A stretch of DNA of 64,000 nt from Actinoalloteichus hymeniacidonis (lineage in GTDB: Bacteria > Actinomycetota > Actinomycetes > Mycobacteriales > Pseudonocardiaceae): assembly GCF_014203365.1 (NCBI RefSeq), contig NZ_JACHIS010000001.1, forward strand, positions 4,464,001-4,528,000, given 5' to 3'. Under the pieces are notes generated by a model. That model saw only the letters and a list, made by a program, of their open reading frames with translations. It made no database searches and was not told the DNA's origin. Below are positions 1 to 11,485 of this stretch, in pieces; the first letter of the stretch is position 1, and every line of letters begins with the position of its first letter. Made by a program: the position numbers and the translations under genes.

Positions 1-650
1 AAGGCGGCGGGCGATCGCCAGCGACCCGACGCGTCGACATGAGCGGCGAACGGTGCGTTGCGGGCTCCCGGCACATGCCCGGGCCTGGGATCCACCGGCT
101 CGACCGCACCGGAGTACCGCTGCGGGGCTCGCGCGTCCAACAACACCCCGGTCGACGCCAATTCCGCCGCTCCCGATGCGTCCACCACGGGCCTGCCATT
201 CGGTCGGACCACGATGTCGCCCGGCGTCGGCTCCGGGATCGCCACACTGATCTCGCGGTCCTCGCTCGACCAGGCGGCGAACCCGCCGTCCAGCACCGAG
301 GCGTGCTCGTGGCCCGCCCATTTGAGCAGCCACCAGGCCCGCGCGGCCACCGAACCATCGGCCGCGTCGTAGGCGACCACCGGGCGGTCCGAGCTGACAC
401 CCGCGGCGCGCAGCACCCGCTGGAGATCCACCGAATCGGGCAGGGGATGTCTGCCGCCCGCTCCCGGCGGGGCTGCGAGCTCTCGATCGAGATCGACGAA
501 CACCGCGCCGGGCAGGTGACCCGCGTCATAGGCGAGCCGGCCGGGCGGGCCGCTCAGCGCCCACCGCACGTCCAACAGCACGGGTGGTCGTTCCCCCGCC
601 ATCGCCTCGGCCAGTTCCTCGGTACTCACCAATGGCTGCACAACGAACAT
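1..650 (-). CDS. Tandem-rhodanese sulfurtransferase, 3' end beyond window
   Basis: Reading the reverse strand from an ATG at 650 gives an open frame that runs off the left edge. The translation starts MFVVQPLVSTEELAEAMAG and shows the inactive N-terminal rhodanese domain (VVAYDAADGSVAARAWW, with Asp where the catalytic Cys would be). The beginning of the second domain follows (LLDARAPQRYSGAVEP, then PGHVPGARNAPF). This is the layout of thiosulfate/3-mercaptopyruvate sulfurtransferases, which move sulfane sulfur to thiol acceptors or cyanide. The catalytic Cys loop should lie just outside the window. No good Shine-Dalgarno precedes the ATG, so the GTG three codons inside is an alternative start. 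It is divergent from ideR. Confidence 0.85.
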   Translation of the reverse strand, partial: MFVVQPLVSTEELAEAMAGERPPVLLDVRWALSGPPGRLAYDAGHLPGAVFVDLDRELAAPPGAGGRHPLPDSVDLQRVLRAAGVSSDRPVVAYDAADGSVAARAWWLLKWAGHEHASVLDGGFAAWSSEDREISVAIPEPTPGDIVVRPNGRPVVDASGAAELASTGVLLDARAPQRYSGAVEPVDPRPGHVPGARNAPFAAHVDASGRWRSPAA

Positions 651-887
651 CCTGGCGCAACCGAGCGGGCGTGGTCCAGACGACTGCGGCAAGGCGACGC
701 GCCGACCGGTCGGCCCGGGCACCTACGATGAGCGCCTAAGCTGTCCGGGTGTAGCCGGAAGCGCGAATCCCACCACTCGCGCCGCCCGAGGTGGCCTCTC
801 CCCTTGTGACCCCCTCCTGGCCACTCGATTCCATTCTTCGCACCGAACGACTGCCACAAGCTCTAGTACTTCAGCAAGGGAGCCGGC
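651..887. other. Divergent intergenic region, rhodanese / ideR
   Basis: These 237 bp hold the outward promoters of the rhodanese gene and ideR. I see no clear TTAGGTTAG-type IdeR box, so there is no visible autoregulation by iron. A Shine-Dalgarno AAGGGAG stands at 876-882 in front of ideR. Confidence 0.5.
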
Positions 888-1576
888 GTGAACGAGCTCA
901 TCGACACCACCGAGATGTACCTCCGCACCATCTACGACCTCGGCGAGGAGGGTGTGATCCCGCTCCGGGCCCGTATCGCGGAGCGGCTGGGCCAGAGCGG
1001 TCCGACCGTCAGCCAGACCGTGGCCAGGATGGAACGGGACGGGCTGCTCATCGTGGCCGACGACCGCCACCTGGAACTGACCGGCGCCGGACGTGAACGT
1101 GCGGAGGCGGTGATGCGCAAGCACCGGCTGGCCGAGCGTCTCCTCGTCGACGTCATCGGACTCGAGTGGGAACACGTCCACAGCGAGGCATGCCGCTGGG
1201 AGCACGTGATGAGTGAGGCCGTCGAGCGCAAACTCGTCACGCTGCTGGGCAACCCCACCACCTCGCCCTACGGCAATCCGATCCCGGGACTGGACAAGCT
1301 GGGGGTCGGCGAGCCCGCCCCGCCGATGGAGAGCGACCTGCTGCCGCTCGACGAGATCGCCCGTCAAGGCGGCGGGCAGGCCCAGGTGTGCCGGATCGCC
1401 GAGTACGTGCAGCTGGACCCCGATCTGATGGCCGATCTCAAGAGCGCCGGTGTGATGCCCGATCGCGTCGTCACCGTCTCGCCCGCAGGCGGGTCGACCG
1501 AGGTCAAGGTGACTGGCCCGAGCGGAAGCGCGCAGCTCGCAGCCAACGTCGCGCACGCGGTCCTGGTACGTGCGCG

Positions 1577-1580
<4 letters not shown>
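888..1580 (+). CDS. ideR: Iron-dependent repressor IdeR (DtxR family)
   Basis: This 230-aa metal-dependent transcriptional repressor senses Fe(II) and controls siderophore and iron-storage genes. The N-terminal winged helix is followed by the dimerisation/metal domain and a C-terminal SH3-like domain. The DtxR metal ligands fall at the canonical numbers: Met10, Cys102, Glu105 and His106 (ancillary/primary site) and His79, Glu83 and His98. Start GTG 888 is supported by AAGGGAG eight bases upstream. Its TGA overlaps the GTG of galK (GTGA), so the two are co-translated. dtxR/ideR next to galE is an old actinobacterial neighbourhood; here galK sits between them. The 230-aa length matches IdeR. 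Confidence 0.95.
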
Positions 1581-2824
<1,244 letters not shown>

Positions 2825-2885
2825 CCGGGGTCGAACCGCCCGTGACCGGACGCTCGCCGCGATTGGTCAAGGAAGGCTGGATCAC

Positions 2886-3845
2886 GTGAAGCTGTTGGTG
2901 ACAGGTGGAGCCGGATACGTCGGCAGTGTCTGTGCGGCCAGACTGGTGGAGGAAGGCCACGAGGTGGTGGTGGTCGACGACCTCTCCACTGGTCACGCCG
3001 ACGCCGTCCCGGACGGTGCCACCTTCGTCCAGGCAGACCTCGCCGAGGCCGCCGACGACCTACTGGCCGATGGTGTGGACGGTGTCCTGCACTTCGCGGC
3101 GAAGTCGTTGGTCGGCGAGTCCATGACCGACCCGGCGAAGTACTGGGACGGCAACGTGGTGACGTCGCTGCGCCTGCTGGCCGCCGTCCACCGCCACCAG
3201 GTACCCCGGCTGGTGTTCTCCTCGACGGCGGCCACCTATGGCGAGCCGGAGCAGGTCCCGATTCCGGAATCCGCGCCGACCAGGCCCACCAACACCTACG
3301 GCGCCACCAAGCTGGCCATCGACCACGCCATCACCTCCTACGCGAACGCGCACGGGCTGGCCGCGGTGAGCCTGCGCTACTTCAACGTCGCGGGCGCACA
3401 CGGCCGGTTCGGCGAGCGTCACGCTGTGGAGACGCACCTCATCCCGCTGGTGCTGCAGGTGGCCTTGGAACAGCGCCCCAAGGTGTCGATCTACGGCGAA
3501 GACTGGCCCACCGAGGACGGCACCTGCGTCCGGGACTACATCCACGTCACGGACCTTGCGGATGCACACCTTCTCGCGCTGAAGCACGCCACGGCGGGCG
3601 AACATCGCATCTACAACCTCGGCAACGGCACCGGGTTCTCCGTCAAGCAGGTCATCGACGCGTGCAGGCTGGTGACCGGCCACCCGATCCCCGCCGAGCT
3701 CGCCCCTCGGCGCGCGGGCGACCCGGCCACCCTGGTCGCGGCAGCCGATCGCGCCCGCGACGAACTGGGGTGGAAGCCGGAGCGCCCCGACCTCGAGACC
3801 ATCGTCGCCGACGCCTGGCGCTTCACCCAGGGACGGACGAAGTGA
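2886..3845 (+). CDS. galE: UDP-glucose 4-epimerase
   Basis: This 319-aa NAD-dependent short-chain-type epimerase interconverts UDP-galactose and UDP-glucose, for galactose use and for galactosylated envelope polymers. The Rossmann glycine motif GGAGYVGS is at residues 7-14, the catalytic SSTAATYG is near 112, and Tyr138-x3-Lys142 (TYGATK) is intact. Start GTG 2886 has AAGGAAGG upstream. The TGA overlaps the GTG of the following peptidase gene. It lies in the ideR-galK-galE row and is likely cotranscribed. Confidence 0.95.
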   Translation: MKLLVTGGAGYVGSVCAARLVEEGHEVVVVDDLSTGHADAVPDGATFVQADLAEAADDLLADGVDGVLHFAAKSLVGESMTDPAKYWDGNVVTSLRLLAAVHRHQVPRLVFSSTAATYGEPEQVPIPESAPTRPTNTYGATKLAIDHAITSYANAHGLAAVSLRYFNVAGAHGRFGERHAVETHLIPLVLQVALEQRPKVSIYGEDWPTEDGTCVRDYIHVTDLADAHLLALKHATAGEHRIYNLGNGTGFSVKQVIDACRLVTGHPIPAELAPRRAGDPATLVAAADRARDELGWKPERPDLETIVADAWRFTQGRTK

Positions 3846-5950
3846 CGCCGTCACCGACGTCCGAGCCCGGTCTCGAGACGGACCCGCCAGGTACGGCGGA
3901 CAACGCCGCAGGGACCACCCCGGACCCCGGCGCCGAGGCTGCCGAGTCGTTCCGAGACCTCGACCGGTTCACCGCGATGCCCAGGCTCTCGGGATTGGCG
4001 CTCTCCCGCACCGGAGATCGCCTGGTCACCGTGGTCTCCGAGCTCGCAGCGGACGGCAAGACCTGGCAAGGGGCGCTCTGGGAGATCGATCCGACCGGCG
4101 CTCAGCCCGCGCACCGCCTCACCAGGTCGAACCGTGGCGAGTCGAGCCCGGTATTCACGCCGGACGGCTCCTTGTTGTTCGTCTCGACGCGGGCGGACCA
4201 GGAGACGTCGAACGCCACGGGGACCAAGGCCTCGCTGTGGTCGTTACCGCCGACCGGCGAGGCACGACAGGTATTCGCACCCGCAGGCGGCGTGGCGAAG
4301 GCCTGGGTGGCCGCAACGACCGGTCGGGTCGTCACCGCCGTCTCGGCGCTGCCCTTCGTCGGCTTCGGCGAACCCGACGAGACGAAGCGCAAGGCCCGTG
4401 AGGATGCCGGGGTCACCGCGATCCTGCACGAGTCGTACCCGGTGCGTTTCTGGGATCACGACATCGGCCCGAGCCATACCCGGCTGCTGGTCTCCGACGG
4501 CGTCGACGCACGAACCGGTCGGATCGTCGACCCGCTCGATGTGACGCCGGAATCGGCCGGGCGGATCGGTCTGCCCGCTGCGATCAGTCCGGACGGCAGT
4601 CTGGTGGCACACAGCCTCGAGGTGGACGTCTCCGCGGCGGTCGGCCGCCGAGACAGCGTGGTAGTGCTCGACTCGATGACAGGGTCACGGCGCTGCGTGT
4701 TCGACCAGGAAGATGCCTCCTTACACGTCGTGGCGTTCGATGCCGACTCGACCTCGCTGTTCTGCCTCCGTCATCAGGAGTCGACGGCGCAGACTCCGCC
4801 TCGGATCACGCTGGTTCGAGCCGAGTTGGCGTCCGGTGAGATAACCGATCTACTGTCCGAATTCCCACTGCGGCCGACCGAGGTCGTGCTCGCCCGCGAT
4901 GGCCGAGCCGTGTTCTTCTCGGCCGACGCAGACGGGCGCAAGCCGGTCTTCCGACTCGATCTCGCGGGTGGCGAGATCGAGCGGCTCACCGCCGAGGGTG
5001 CCTACACCGATCTTCAGGCCGGCGATGACGGTGTGCTGTTCGCGCTGCGCTCCTCGATCGACCACCCCGCTGAACCGGTCCGCATCGACACGACACAGCG
5101 CGATCAGGATCCACTCCGACTACCGGCACCCGGTGCGGTGCCCGAGGTACCCGGCAGGCTCACCGAGATCGAGACCACGGTGGCGGACGGTCGGACCGTG
5201 CGAGCCTGGCTCGCACTGCCCACCGATGCCGATGCCGCGAATCCCGCTCCCCTGTTGCTGTGGGTGCACGGTGGGCCGATGTCGAGCTGGAACTCGTGGA
5301 CGTGGCGGTGGAACCCGTGGACGGCCACCGCGCGTGGCTATGCGGTGTTGCTGCCGGACCCCGCACTGTCGACCGGCTATGGCGAGGACTTCATCGATGT
5401 CGGCTGGCGGCGATGGGGAACGGCTCCGTTCACCGATCTGATGTCGATCACCGATGTCGCCGTCGACCTCCCGGAGGTGGATGCGCAACGCACGGCGGCG
5501 ATGGGCGGCTCCTTCGGCGGCTACATGGCGAACTGGATCGCGGGCAACACCGACCGGTTCGATGCCATCGTGACGCACGCGTCGCTGTGGCATACCGACC
5601 AGTTCTCCGGAACCACGGACAACGGCTACTTCTGGCAGCGGGCGCTGGGTGACCCGCTGACCGAGCCGGAGGTCGTGGCGGCGAACTCCCCGCATCTGCG
5701 TGTCGCCGACATCCGCACGCCGATGCTGGTGATCCACGGCGATCGGGACTACCGAGTGCCGATCGGGGAGGCGCTGCGGATGTATCACGACCTCACCCGA
5801 CACGGAGTCCCCGCTCGGTTCCTCTACTTCCCGACCGAGAACCACTGGATTCTGACTCCCGGAAACGCCAAGGTCTGGTACGAGACGGTGTTCTCCTTCC
5901 TCGCCGAGCGATTGCTCGGCGAACCATGGCGGCGCCCCGAACTGCTCTGA
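3842..5950 (+). CDS. S9 family prolyl oligopeptidase-type serine peptidase
   Basis: The 702-aa protein has an N-terminal beta-propeller with WD40/PD40-like repeats (about residues 45-420) and a C-terminal alpha/beta-hydrolase domain. The nucleophile motif GGSFGGYM places Ser557. Asp636 in GDRDYRVP and His668 in ENHWIL complete the triad. Such enzymes (acylaminoacyl-peptidase or dipeptidyl-peptidase-like) cleave short peptides and are usually cytosolic; no signal peptide is seen. The GTG start at 3842 overlaps the galE stop (GTGA), while the longer upstream frame lies inside galE. The first 40 residues are rich in Pro, Thr and Gly and look disordered. The natural substrate cannot be told. Confidence 0.9.
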   Translation: MTPSPTSEPGLETDPPGTADNAAGTTPDPGAEAAESFRDLDRFTAMPRLSGLALSRTGDRLVTVVSELAADGKTWQGALWEIDPTGAQPAHRLTRSNRGESSPVFTPDGSLLFVSTRADQETSNATGTKASLWSLPPTGEARQVFAPAGGVAKAWVAATTGRVVTAVSALPFVGFGEPDETKRKAREDAGVTAILHESYPVRFWDHDIGPSHTRLLVSDGVDARTGRIVDPLDVTPESAGRIGLPAAISPDGSLVAHSLEVDVSAAVGRRDSVVVLDSMTGSRRCVFDQEDASLHVVAFDADSTSLFCLRHQESTAQTPPRITLVRAELASGEITDLLSEFPLRPTEVVLARDGRAVFFSADADGRKPVFRLDLAGGEIERLTAEGAYTDLQAGDDGVLFALRSSIDHPAEPVRIDTTQRDQDPLRLPAPGAVPEVPGRLTEIETTVADGRTVRAWLALPTDADAANPAPLLLWVHGGPMSSWNSWTWRWNPWTATARGYAVLLPDPALSTGYGEDFIDVGWRRWGTAPFTDLMSITDVAVDLPEVDAQRTAAMGGSFGGYMANWIAGNTDRFDAIVTHASLWHTDQFSGTTDNGYFWQRALGDPLTEPEVVAANSPHLRVADIRTPMLVIHGDRDYRVPIGEALRMYHDLTRHGVPARFLYFPTENHWILTPGNAKVWYETVFSFLAERLLGEPWRRPELL

Positions 5951-5958
5951 GCACCCAG

Positions 5959-5996
5959 CGGATGTCCGGCACGCGGCGACTCGTGCCGGACATCCG
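5959..5996. terminator. Bidirectional hairpin terminator
   Basis: Perfect 15-bp arms (CGGATGTCCGGCACG and its complement) with an 8-nt loop lie 8 bp after the S9 peptidase stop and 50 bp from the end of the convergent DUF4192 gene. There is no U-tract, as is common in actinomycetes. Confidence 0.85.
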
Positions 5997-6045
5997 TGCT
6001 TCGCCGGGTCTCCAGGCCGGAACGATCGGGGCCGCGACGCCTCGC

Positions 6046-7104
6046 TCACCACGGCTCCTCCTCTCCCATCTCGATGGCCAGCAACGCCTCCTCCGCCGAA
6101 TCCGACACGACCGCGCGCAACTGGTCCGGTGCCATCCCGGATTGCAGCAGGTCGTCGAGGAGCGAGGCGAGGACGTGATCCGGCCTGGCCCGAAGCGCCG
6201 CGCTCAGCGCGACACCGGCCAGTGCCCCGTTGCCACGCAGGTATGCGCACAACCCGAGCAGGGTGGCGGGTTCGGCCCGTTCCGGTTCGGGGATCGCCCT
6301 GGTCAGCTCCAGCCATAGGCGCTCAGCGGCGACCGCCCGAGGGCCGGAGCACCAGCGCATGCAGGCGTCGCGGACTCTGCGGTCGGTCAAGGCGAAGGCC
6401 AGCCGAACCACCAGGTCGTCGTCGACCAGTAGGTTGTTGCGCTCGGTCGACTCCAGGGCCCGGTGCAGGGCGGCCAGATCACGTCGGGCCGTCGCCGTGC
6501 CGGACAGCGTGCGGTCGAGGTCGCCGGCCTCCGTGGCGGCGGCCAGTAGTTCGGCCCGACGTTCCAGGTCGGGCGCCGGGTCCTGATTCAGCAGTTCGGC
6601 GAGTTCGGTTCGGTCGGCGAAGGTGACCGCACCCGCCACCACACTCGCGGCCGCCAGTGTGGTCCCGCCGGGGTCGGGCAACCGACCGTGGCAGTCGTCC
6701 TCGCCGAAGCACTGCCATCGGCTTCCTGCGGCCGTGTCCGGGGTCCAGATGGAATGCAGGCAGGGCACCGCCGCCTCGGCCAGCATGCGTTCCACCACAC
6801 CGACCACATCGCGATGCGGTGGACCGTCGAATCGGCTGTGGTCTCCACCACCGACCACGATGACCATCACACCGGTGGCCTGCTGTGTCGTGATCGGTGG
6901 CAACAGTGAGGCCGCGAGCGCCTCGTGGTCGTCGGTGGCGGGCAGGTCGACGCGCAGCGTCAACCCGACCTTGGATTGTCCCGCGTCTTTCAGCGTGATC
7001 AAGACCAGTGAATCGACCGGGTGAAAGCCAAGAAGATGTGGAACGGCGGCGATCAACTCGCCGGGATCGTTCAGTCGAACGCAGGAGCTCAAGCGCGTGG
7101 TCAT
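6046..7104 (-). CDS. DUF4192 domain protein
   Basis: This 352-aa protein opens with the typical DUF4192 start (SSCVRLNDPGELIAAVPHLL, then GFHPVDSLVLITL). The family is common in actinobacteria and has no established function. No signal peptide or membrane segment is visible. Near residues 110-140 is a Cys/Trp patch (SRWQCFGEDDCHGRLPDP), a conserved feature that could bind a metal. The start ATG at 7104 has AAGG at a suitable distance. It faces the S9 peptidase gene across a hairpin terminator and lies downstream of the X-Pro hydrolase gene on the same strand. Confidence 0.85.
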   Translation of the reverse strand: MTTRLSSCVRLNDPGELIAAVPHLLGFHPVDSLVLITLKDAGQSKVGLTLRVDLPATDDHEALAASLLPPITTQQATGVMVIVVGGGDHSRFDGPPHRDVVGVVERMLAEAAVPCLHSIWTPDTAAGSRWQCFGEDDCHGRLPDPGGTTLAAASVVAGAVTFADRTELAELLNQDPAPDLERRAELLAAATEAGDLDRTLSGTATARRDLAALHRALESTERNNLLVDDDLVVRLAFALTDRRVRDACMRWCSGPRAVAAERLWLELTRAIPEPERAEPATLLGLCAYLRGNGALAGVALSAALRARPDHVLASLLDDLLQSGMAPDQLRAVVSDSAEEALLAIEMGEEEPW

Positions 7105-7202
7105 GCCATGACCTTGCGTGATCGAGCCGGTTCGCCGCCGTTCGCCGCTCGGATCTGTGGATGAACCGAGCTATGTGGACAACTGTCTCCTCGACTGGGT
7201 GA

Positions 7203-9083
7203 TCAGCGGCCGAACGCCTCGGCCAATGTGCTACTACCGCCCACCGTCGGCAACACCAGCCGAGTCCGACCCAGCTCGACGGCCAGTCCGGCACCGGGCG
7301 CGGGCCGGAGGGTGTACTCCCGATCGCTGGAGAGCACGACCAGACCCAGTTCATGGCCTTCGGGCAGTACGTAGTCGTGCGGTTGCATCGACAACGAGAC
7401 CTGGTACGTCTCGCCGGGCACGATCGCGCTGGTGCTGTCGTCGGCCTCGCGGTTCTGCGGGTCGGTCCAGCCTCGGGTGACGATCTTCGTGCTTCCGTCC
7501 GGGGCTCGATCGATCAACAACGCGGACAGGTTCGCCGCAGGCCGGGTGAACGAGACGGCGAAGTCCACCCTCGGTGTGCCACTGAGTCGTACGTCCTGTG
7601 TGGCGGGCGATGTGTAGTACGCCAGGCGATTGCCGGAACTCGGTGCATCGACGAGGCTCTGGGCCGATCTGGTGGCGTCGTCGGCGAATCGTTCCACCGT
7701 GGGGCTGCCGGGCACCGCGTTACGAGGGTCGAGCTCGCCTTCGGAACCACCGCCGGGCCACGGCCACAGGGCGGCGTCGGATGCGGTCTGTGCAGGCCAG
7801 TCGGCCTCGCGAGCCCAACTGCCGTCCTCCCGCTGCAGCGTCGCCCTGGGTTCGTCCTCGACGCCGTTGTCCACGTTGTGCAGATAACGGGTGAACCAAC
7901 GGTTGAGCGTCTCCAACCATTCCTCCCGCCGGATGGACAGCGGATCGACATGCCCGGCCTGGTGGAGCCAGATGCTGCGAGGAACATCGTGCTGCGCGAG
8001 GGCCTCGTACCACTGGGCGACCTGGCGGGTCTTCACGTTCCAGTCGTCGAGTCCGTGCACGGCCAGCACTGCGGCGTGCACGCGGTCGACGTTGTTCAGA
8101 TAGTTGCGCTCGTCCCAGAACTCGTTGTAGTCGCCGGTGACGCGGTCCTGGGCCTCGGTGAGGGCGTCGATGACCGGCGCACAGACATCGCGATCCGACC
8201 TGGTGTGCACATAGGTGGCGAGGACATCCGCGTCCTCTCCCTGATACCCGCCGGGTGCGACGACGGCACCATCGGCTCGGTAGTAGTCGTACCAGTTCGA
8301 GATGGCGCCGATCGGGACGATCGCCTCCAGGCCCTCGACGCCGGTCGCGGCGACCGCGTTGGGCAGTGTTCCGTTATAGGACACGCCCATCATGCCGACG
8401 CGGCCGGTGGTCCAACCCGCCTCGATCACCGCTCCCGACTCGTCACGAGCCGAGGCCCGACCGTTGAGCCAGTCCACCACCGAGCGGGCGCCTGCGGTCT
8501 CGTTGGCGCCGCCGGTCGTGGGACAGCCGGTGGACAGCCCGGTGCCGAGCGATTCGGCGTACACCACGGCATATCCCCTGGCCAGGAGGAAGTCCTCGTA
8601 GGCAGAGCGGATTGCGGGCCGGGCCACCTCGTTATCGGCGGCCTCGGTGGTCCGCACCGCTGAAACCTCGGCGGCACGCTCCCCCGCGTTCGCGGACTCT
8701 GGGACGTGCAGTTCGACATCGACGTCGTGGAACTCCATGGGATTGCCGCCGGAGAAGTACGGGCTGGCGAAGTAGACGACGGGAACCTGGAGCCCGGTCT
8801 CGGTGACCTCGGGACGCACGACCTCGACGTAGACCTCGTCGTCGCGACCGTCGTGGTCGCTATCGACCGGCGCGGTCACGTACAGGCTCTCCCGGACGAC
8901 CTCGGCGGGGTCCAAAACCGGGGCGGACGCACCGCTCTCGAAGTCCCACGGGGGCGCGACCTGCGTCGATGCCGCCGTCGATGGGCCTGGTCGAGCGCTC
9001 GGGCCGTCACCCGCGAGGGCGGGCGTGGCCGCAGCGGGCAACGCGACCGCCACGGCGAGCAGGACACCTCTGACTGGTCTCAA
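7203..9083 (-). CDS. Secreted X-Pro dipeptidyl-peptidase (CocE/NonD-type hydrolase)
   Basis: I choose a TTG start at 9083. It follows GGGGAG by 7 nt and yields 626 aa beginning with a clean signal peptide (MRPVRGVLLAVAVALPAAAT, cleavage near PALA). The upstream 46 codons of open frame carry no such signal. The S15/CocE-NonD alpha/beta-hydrolase core has the nucleophile motif GVSYNG preceded by GRVGMM, and a lid region. A C-terminal jelly-roll domain typical of PepX C-terminal domains follows. It should release X-Pro dipeptides, or act as an esterase, outside the cell. It is divergent from the threonate operon across about 200 bp. Confidence 0.85.
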   Translation of the reverse strand: MRPVRGVLLAVAVALPAAATPALAGDGPSARPGPSTAASTQVAPPWDFESGASAPVLDPAEVVRESLYVTAPVDSDHDGRDDEVYVEVVRPEVTETGLQVPVVYFASPYFSGGNPMEFHDVDVELHVPESANAGERAAEVSAVRTTEAADNEVARPAIRSAYEDFLLARGYAVVYAESLGTGLSTGCPTTGGANETAGARSVVDWLNGRASARDESGAVIEAGWTTGRVGMMGVSYNGTLPNAVAATGVEGLEAIVPIGAISNWYDYYRADGAVVAPGGYQGEDADVLATYVHTRSDRDVCAPVIDALTEAQDRVTGDYNEFWDERNYLNNVDRVHAAVLAVHGLDDWNVKTRQVAQWYEALAQHDVPRSIWLHQAGHVDPLSIRREEWLETLNRWFTRYLHNVDNGVEDEPRATLQREDGSWAREADWPAQTASDAALWPWPGGGSEGELDPRNAVPGSPTVERFADDATRSAQSLVDAPSSGNRLAYYTSPATQDVRLSGTPRVDFAVSFTRPAANLSALLIDRAPDGSTKIVTRGWTDPQNREADDSTSAIVPGETYQVSLSMQPHDYVLPEGHELGLVVLSSDREYTLRPAPGAGLAVELGRTRLVLPTVGGSSTLAEAFGR

Positions 9084-9290
9084 GGCTTTACTCCCCGTGC
9101 AGTCTCGGACACCGAACGAACTCTGATCACCCTGGCCGGGCGTGGGATCGGTGTCAAGCACCTCCGAGCCGACGCCGACGCTTCCCTTGAGGGCCACGTT
9201 GTGGCACATTGTCCGTACCACTTGTACGTACCGATGGTGCTGCGCTGCGAGGGGACCAGCAACGTCCCCGCCTTGTCGGAAGGGACGACC
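9084..9290. promoter_or_regulatory. Divergent control region with GTAC-rich operator candidate
   Basis: The region separates the X-Pro hydrolase from kdgT. At 9214-9231 lies CGTAC-N5-GTACG overlapping the self-complementary GTACGTAC (9224-9231). It is a possible site for the GntR/HutC regulator encoded at the end of the operon. It only loosely fits the HutC-type GT-N-TA-N-AC half-site layout, so the assignment is weak. Confidence 0.3.
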
Positions 9291-10295
9291 ATGAACGAGC
9301 GCGTTCGCTCGGTGGTTCCGCTGTTCGGAACCATGACCCGCATCCCCGGCGGCTTGATGCTGGTTCCGCTGGTCCTCGGCTCGCTACTGGGGACCTTCGC
9401 GCCGGGCGCACTGGAGATCGGAGGCTTCACCACCGCGCTGTTCAAGGACAGCGCGATGCCGCTGATCGCCCTGCTGATCTTCGTCACGGGTACCCAGATC
9501 ACCGGACGCACCGGTGGCCCCGTCCTCGCCACGGCAGGCACCCTGTTGCTGACCAAGAGCCTCGTCCCCGCGTTGCTGGTGGTCGTCCTGGGCAGCTTCG
9601 TCGGCATCGACGGCATCCTGGGCGTCTCGATCCTGGCGCTGCTCGCGGCCCTGGACAACAGCAATGGTGGTCTCTGGCTGGCCTTCGCGGGCCAATACGG
9701 CGACGAACGCGATCGCGGCGCGTACATGGCCAGCGCCATCAACGACGGGCCGTTCCTGACCCTGTTGTTCCTCGGCGCGTCCGGTCTCGGTGACATCCCC
9801 GTCATCGCGCTGGTCGCGGCGCTGGTGCCGTTCGTGGCGGGCATCGTGGTCGGCAATCTGGACGGCAACTGGCGCGAGGTGCTCAAGCCCGTGCCCAACA
9901 TCGTCATCCCGTTCTTCGCCTTCTCCCTAGGCACCGACATCGACCTGGCCTCCATCGCCAGCGGCGGACTGACCGGTCTGGCCCTCGGGCTGCTGATCAC
10001 CCCGATCACCGGTGGGCTGGTCTACCTCGGCTACAAGTTCCTGCTGCGCAGGGGCAAGCAGAGCGGAATCGGCTTCGCCGCCGGGACCACGGCGGGCAAT
10101 GCGATCGCCACACCCGCCGTGGTCGCCGCCGCCGATCCTCGGTTCGCGGAGTTCGTCGGGACCGCCACCGCACAGGTCGCCACCTGCGTGTTGATCACTG
10201 CGATCACCGCGCCGCTCATCGCGTCCTGGGTGCTCAAGCGCGAGGGCGCGCTCCAATCGACCACCACCCCGACAGAAACGGCGGATCCGGCATGA
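9291..10295 (+). CDS. 2-keto-3-deoxygluconate permease-family sugar-acid transporter
   Basis: The 334-aa integral membrane protein of the KdgT family has about ten hydrophobic segments. The KdgT-like stretches ALLAALDNSNGGLW and GFAAGTTAGNAIATP are present. The family imports 2-keto-3-deoxygluconate and related acid sugars with protons. Its place as the first gene of an operon with a DUF1537 kinase and PdxA2 suggests the cargo is a four-carbon acid sugar such as D-threonate or D-erythronate. ATG 9291 has GGAAGGGA upstream; the much longer open frame upstream is antisense to the peptidase gene. The stop overlaps the kinase start (ATGA). Confidence 0.88.
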   Translation: MNERVRSVVPLFGTMTRIPGGLMLVPLVLGSLLGTFAPGALEIGGFTTALFKDSAMPLIALLIFVTGTQITGRTGGPVLATAGTLLLTKSLVPALLVVVLGSFVGIDGILGVSILALLAALDNSNGGLWLAFAGQYGDERDRGAYMASAINDGPFLTLLFLGASGLGDIPVIALVAALVPFVAGIVVGNLDGNWREVLKPVPNIVIPFFAFSLGTDIDLASIASGGLTGLALGLLITPITGGLVYLGYKFLLRRGKQSGIGFAAGTTAGNAIATPAVVAAADPRFAEFVGTATAQVATCVLITAITAPLIASWVLKREGALQSTTTPTETADPA

Positions 10296-11485
10296 GCCCG
10301 CACATCGCGATCATCGCGGACGACCTGACCGGTGCGAACGACACCGCCGTGCAGTTCGCCCGGGCACGTTGGACCACCGAGCTCCAGCTCAGGCCCACCG
10401 AGACCGACGCCGAGGTATTGGCCGTCACCACCGACTCCCGGCACGTCACGCCCGCCGAAGCCGCCGCGCTGGTGACCGAGGCCGTCACCCGACTACGCGA
10501 GTCAGGCGCGAAGCGCCTGTACAAGAAGGTCGACTCCACCGTGCGCGGCCCCGTGGCCGCCGAGACCACTGCGGCGCTGGCGGCGTGGAATCCCGACGCA
10601 CTGGCGGTGGTCTGTCCGGCGTTCCCCGCCGCAGGCCGCATCGTCCGCGCGGGAACGCTGCTGGTCGACGGGGTACCGGTCGCCGAGACCTCGGCTGGGT
10701 CCGACCCGGTCACCTCGGCGCAGGACAGTCTGCTTCCCCGCCTGTTCGGCGGTACGGGTGTCAGCCTCGCCGATCTCACCGATCCCGTGGCCGCAGCACA
10801 GCGTCTACGCGATTCGGGCCCACTCGTGGTCGTCGATGCCGAGACCGAGGAAGACCTCGCGTTGCTGGCGGCAGCGATCGTCGAACTGGGTGACGCGGTG
10901 GTCCCGGTCGGCTCGGCCGGGCTGGGCAGACATCTGGCCGACGTGTGGGGCGAGGGCCCGCGTGCCGACAACGGCACCGCGCTCGTCGTGGTGACCTCGC
11001 TTCATCCGGTCAGTCGCCGCCAAGCCGAGCGACTCGCGGCGGCACATCCCGATCGGTTCCATCAGCCGGATCCGGCCGTGATCGCCGACGAACGGCGGTG
11101 GCGGGACTGGCGAGAGCGATTTCTCGCCGAGGCGCCTGCAGGGGACGGCCCGATCCTGCTGATGAGCCCCACCGAGGTCGCCGCAGGCGCGGACGCCGCC
11201 GATATCGCACGGCGCTTCGCCGGACTGACCTCGGATCTGATCGAACGCCATGTCGTCGGCGGGCTCGTGGTCACCGGCGGCGACGGCGCCCGGGCAGTGC
11301 TCGAGGTGCTCGGTGCGACGGGTCTACGACTTCACGACGAGATCGTCTCCGGTGTGCCGCGCAGCCGGATTCTCGGCGGGAAGGCCGATGGGCTGCCCAT
11401 GGTCACCAAGGCCGGCGGGTTCGGCGAGGAAGACGTGCTGCTGTTGGCCGCCGACGCGGTCGTCACAAGGAGGAACCGGACATGA
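10292..11485 (+). CDS. Four-carbon acid sugar kinase (DUF1537 family)
   Basis: This 397-aa kinase of the DUF1537 family phosphorylates D-threonate or D-erythronate at O4 with ATP. The N-terminal substrate domain begins IIADDLTGANDTAVQFA and contains KKVDSTVRGPV. The C-terminal nucleotide domain has VVTGGDGARAVLEVLG and ends with GGKADGLPMVTKAGGFG. It overlaps kdgT upstream and pdxA2 downstream by ATGA, so all three are translationally coupled. The partner PdxA2 makes the 4-phosphate route to dihydroxyacetone phosphate very likely. Threonate versus erythronate cannot be settled from sequence. Confidence 0.9.
   Translation: MSPHIAIIADDLTGANDTAVQFARARWTTELQLRPTETDAEVLAVTTDSRHVTPAEAAALVTEAVTRLRESGAKRLYKKVDSTVRGPVAAETTAALAAWNPDALAVVCPAFPAAGRIVRAGTLLVDGVPVAETSAGSDPVTSAQDSLLPRLFGGTGVSLADLTDPVAAAQRLRDSGPLVVVDAETEEDLALLAAAIVELGDAVVPVGSAGLGRHLADVWGEGPRADNGTALVVVTSLHPVSRRQAERLAAAHPDRFHQPDPAVIADERRWRDWRERFLAEAPAGDGPILLMSPTEVAAGADAADIARRFAGLTSDLIERHVVGGLVVTGGDGARAVLEVLGATGLRLHDEIVSGVPRSRILGGKADGLPMVTKAGGFGEEDVLLLAADAVVTRRNRT

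Noticed and set aside
39-731. 230-codon forward ORF at the left edge
   Set aside because: The reverse strand holds a clear rhodanese; this frame is Arg/His-rich antisense.
651-887. IdeR operator controlling ideR
   Set aside because: No sequence close to the TTAGGTTAG-type inverted repeat was found.
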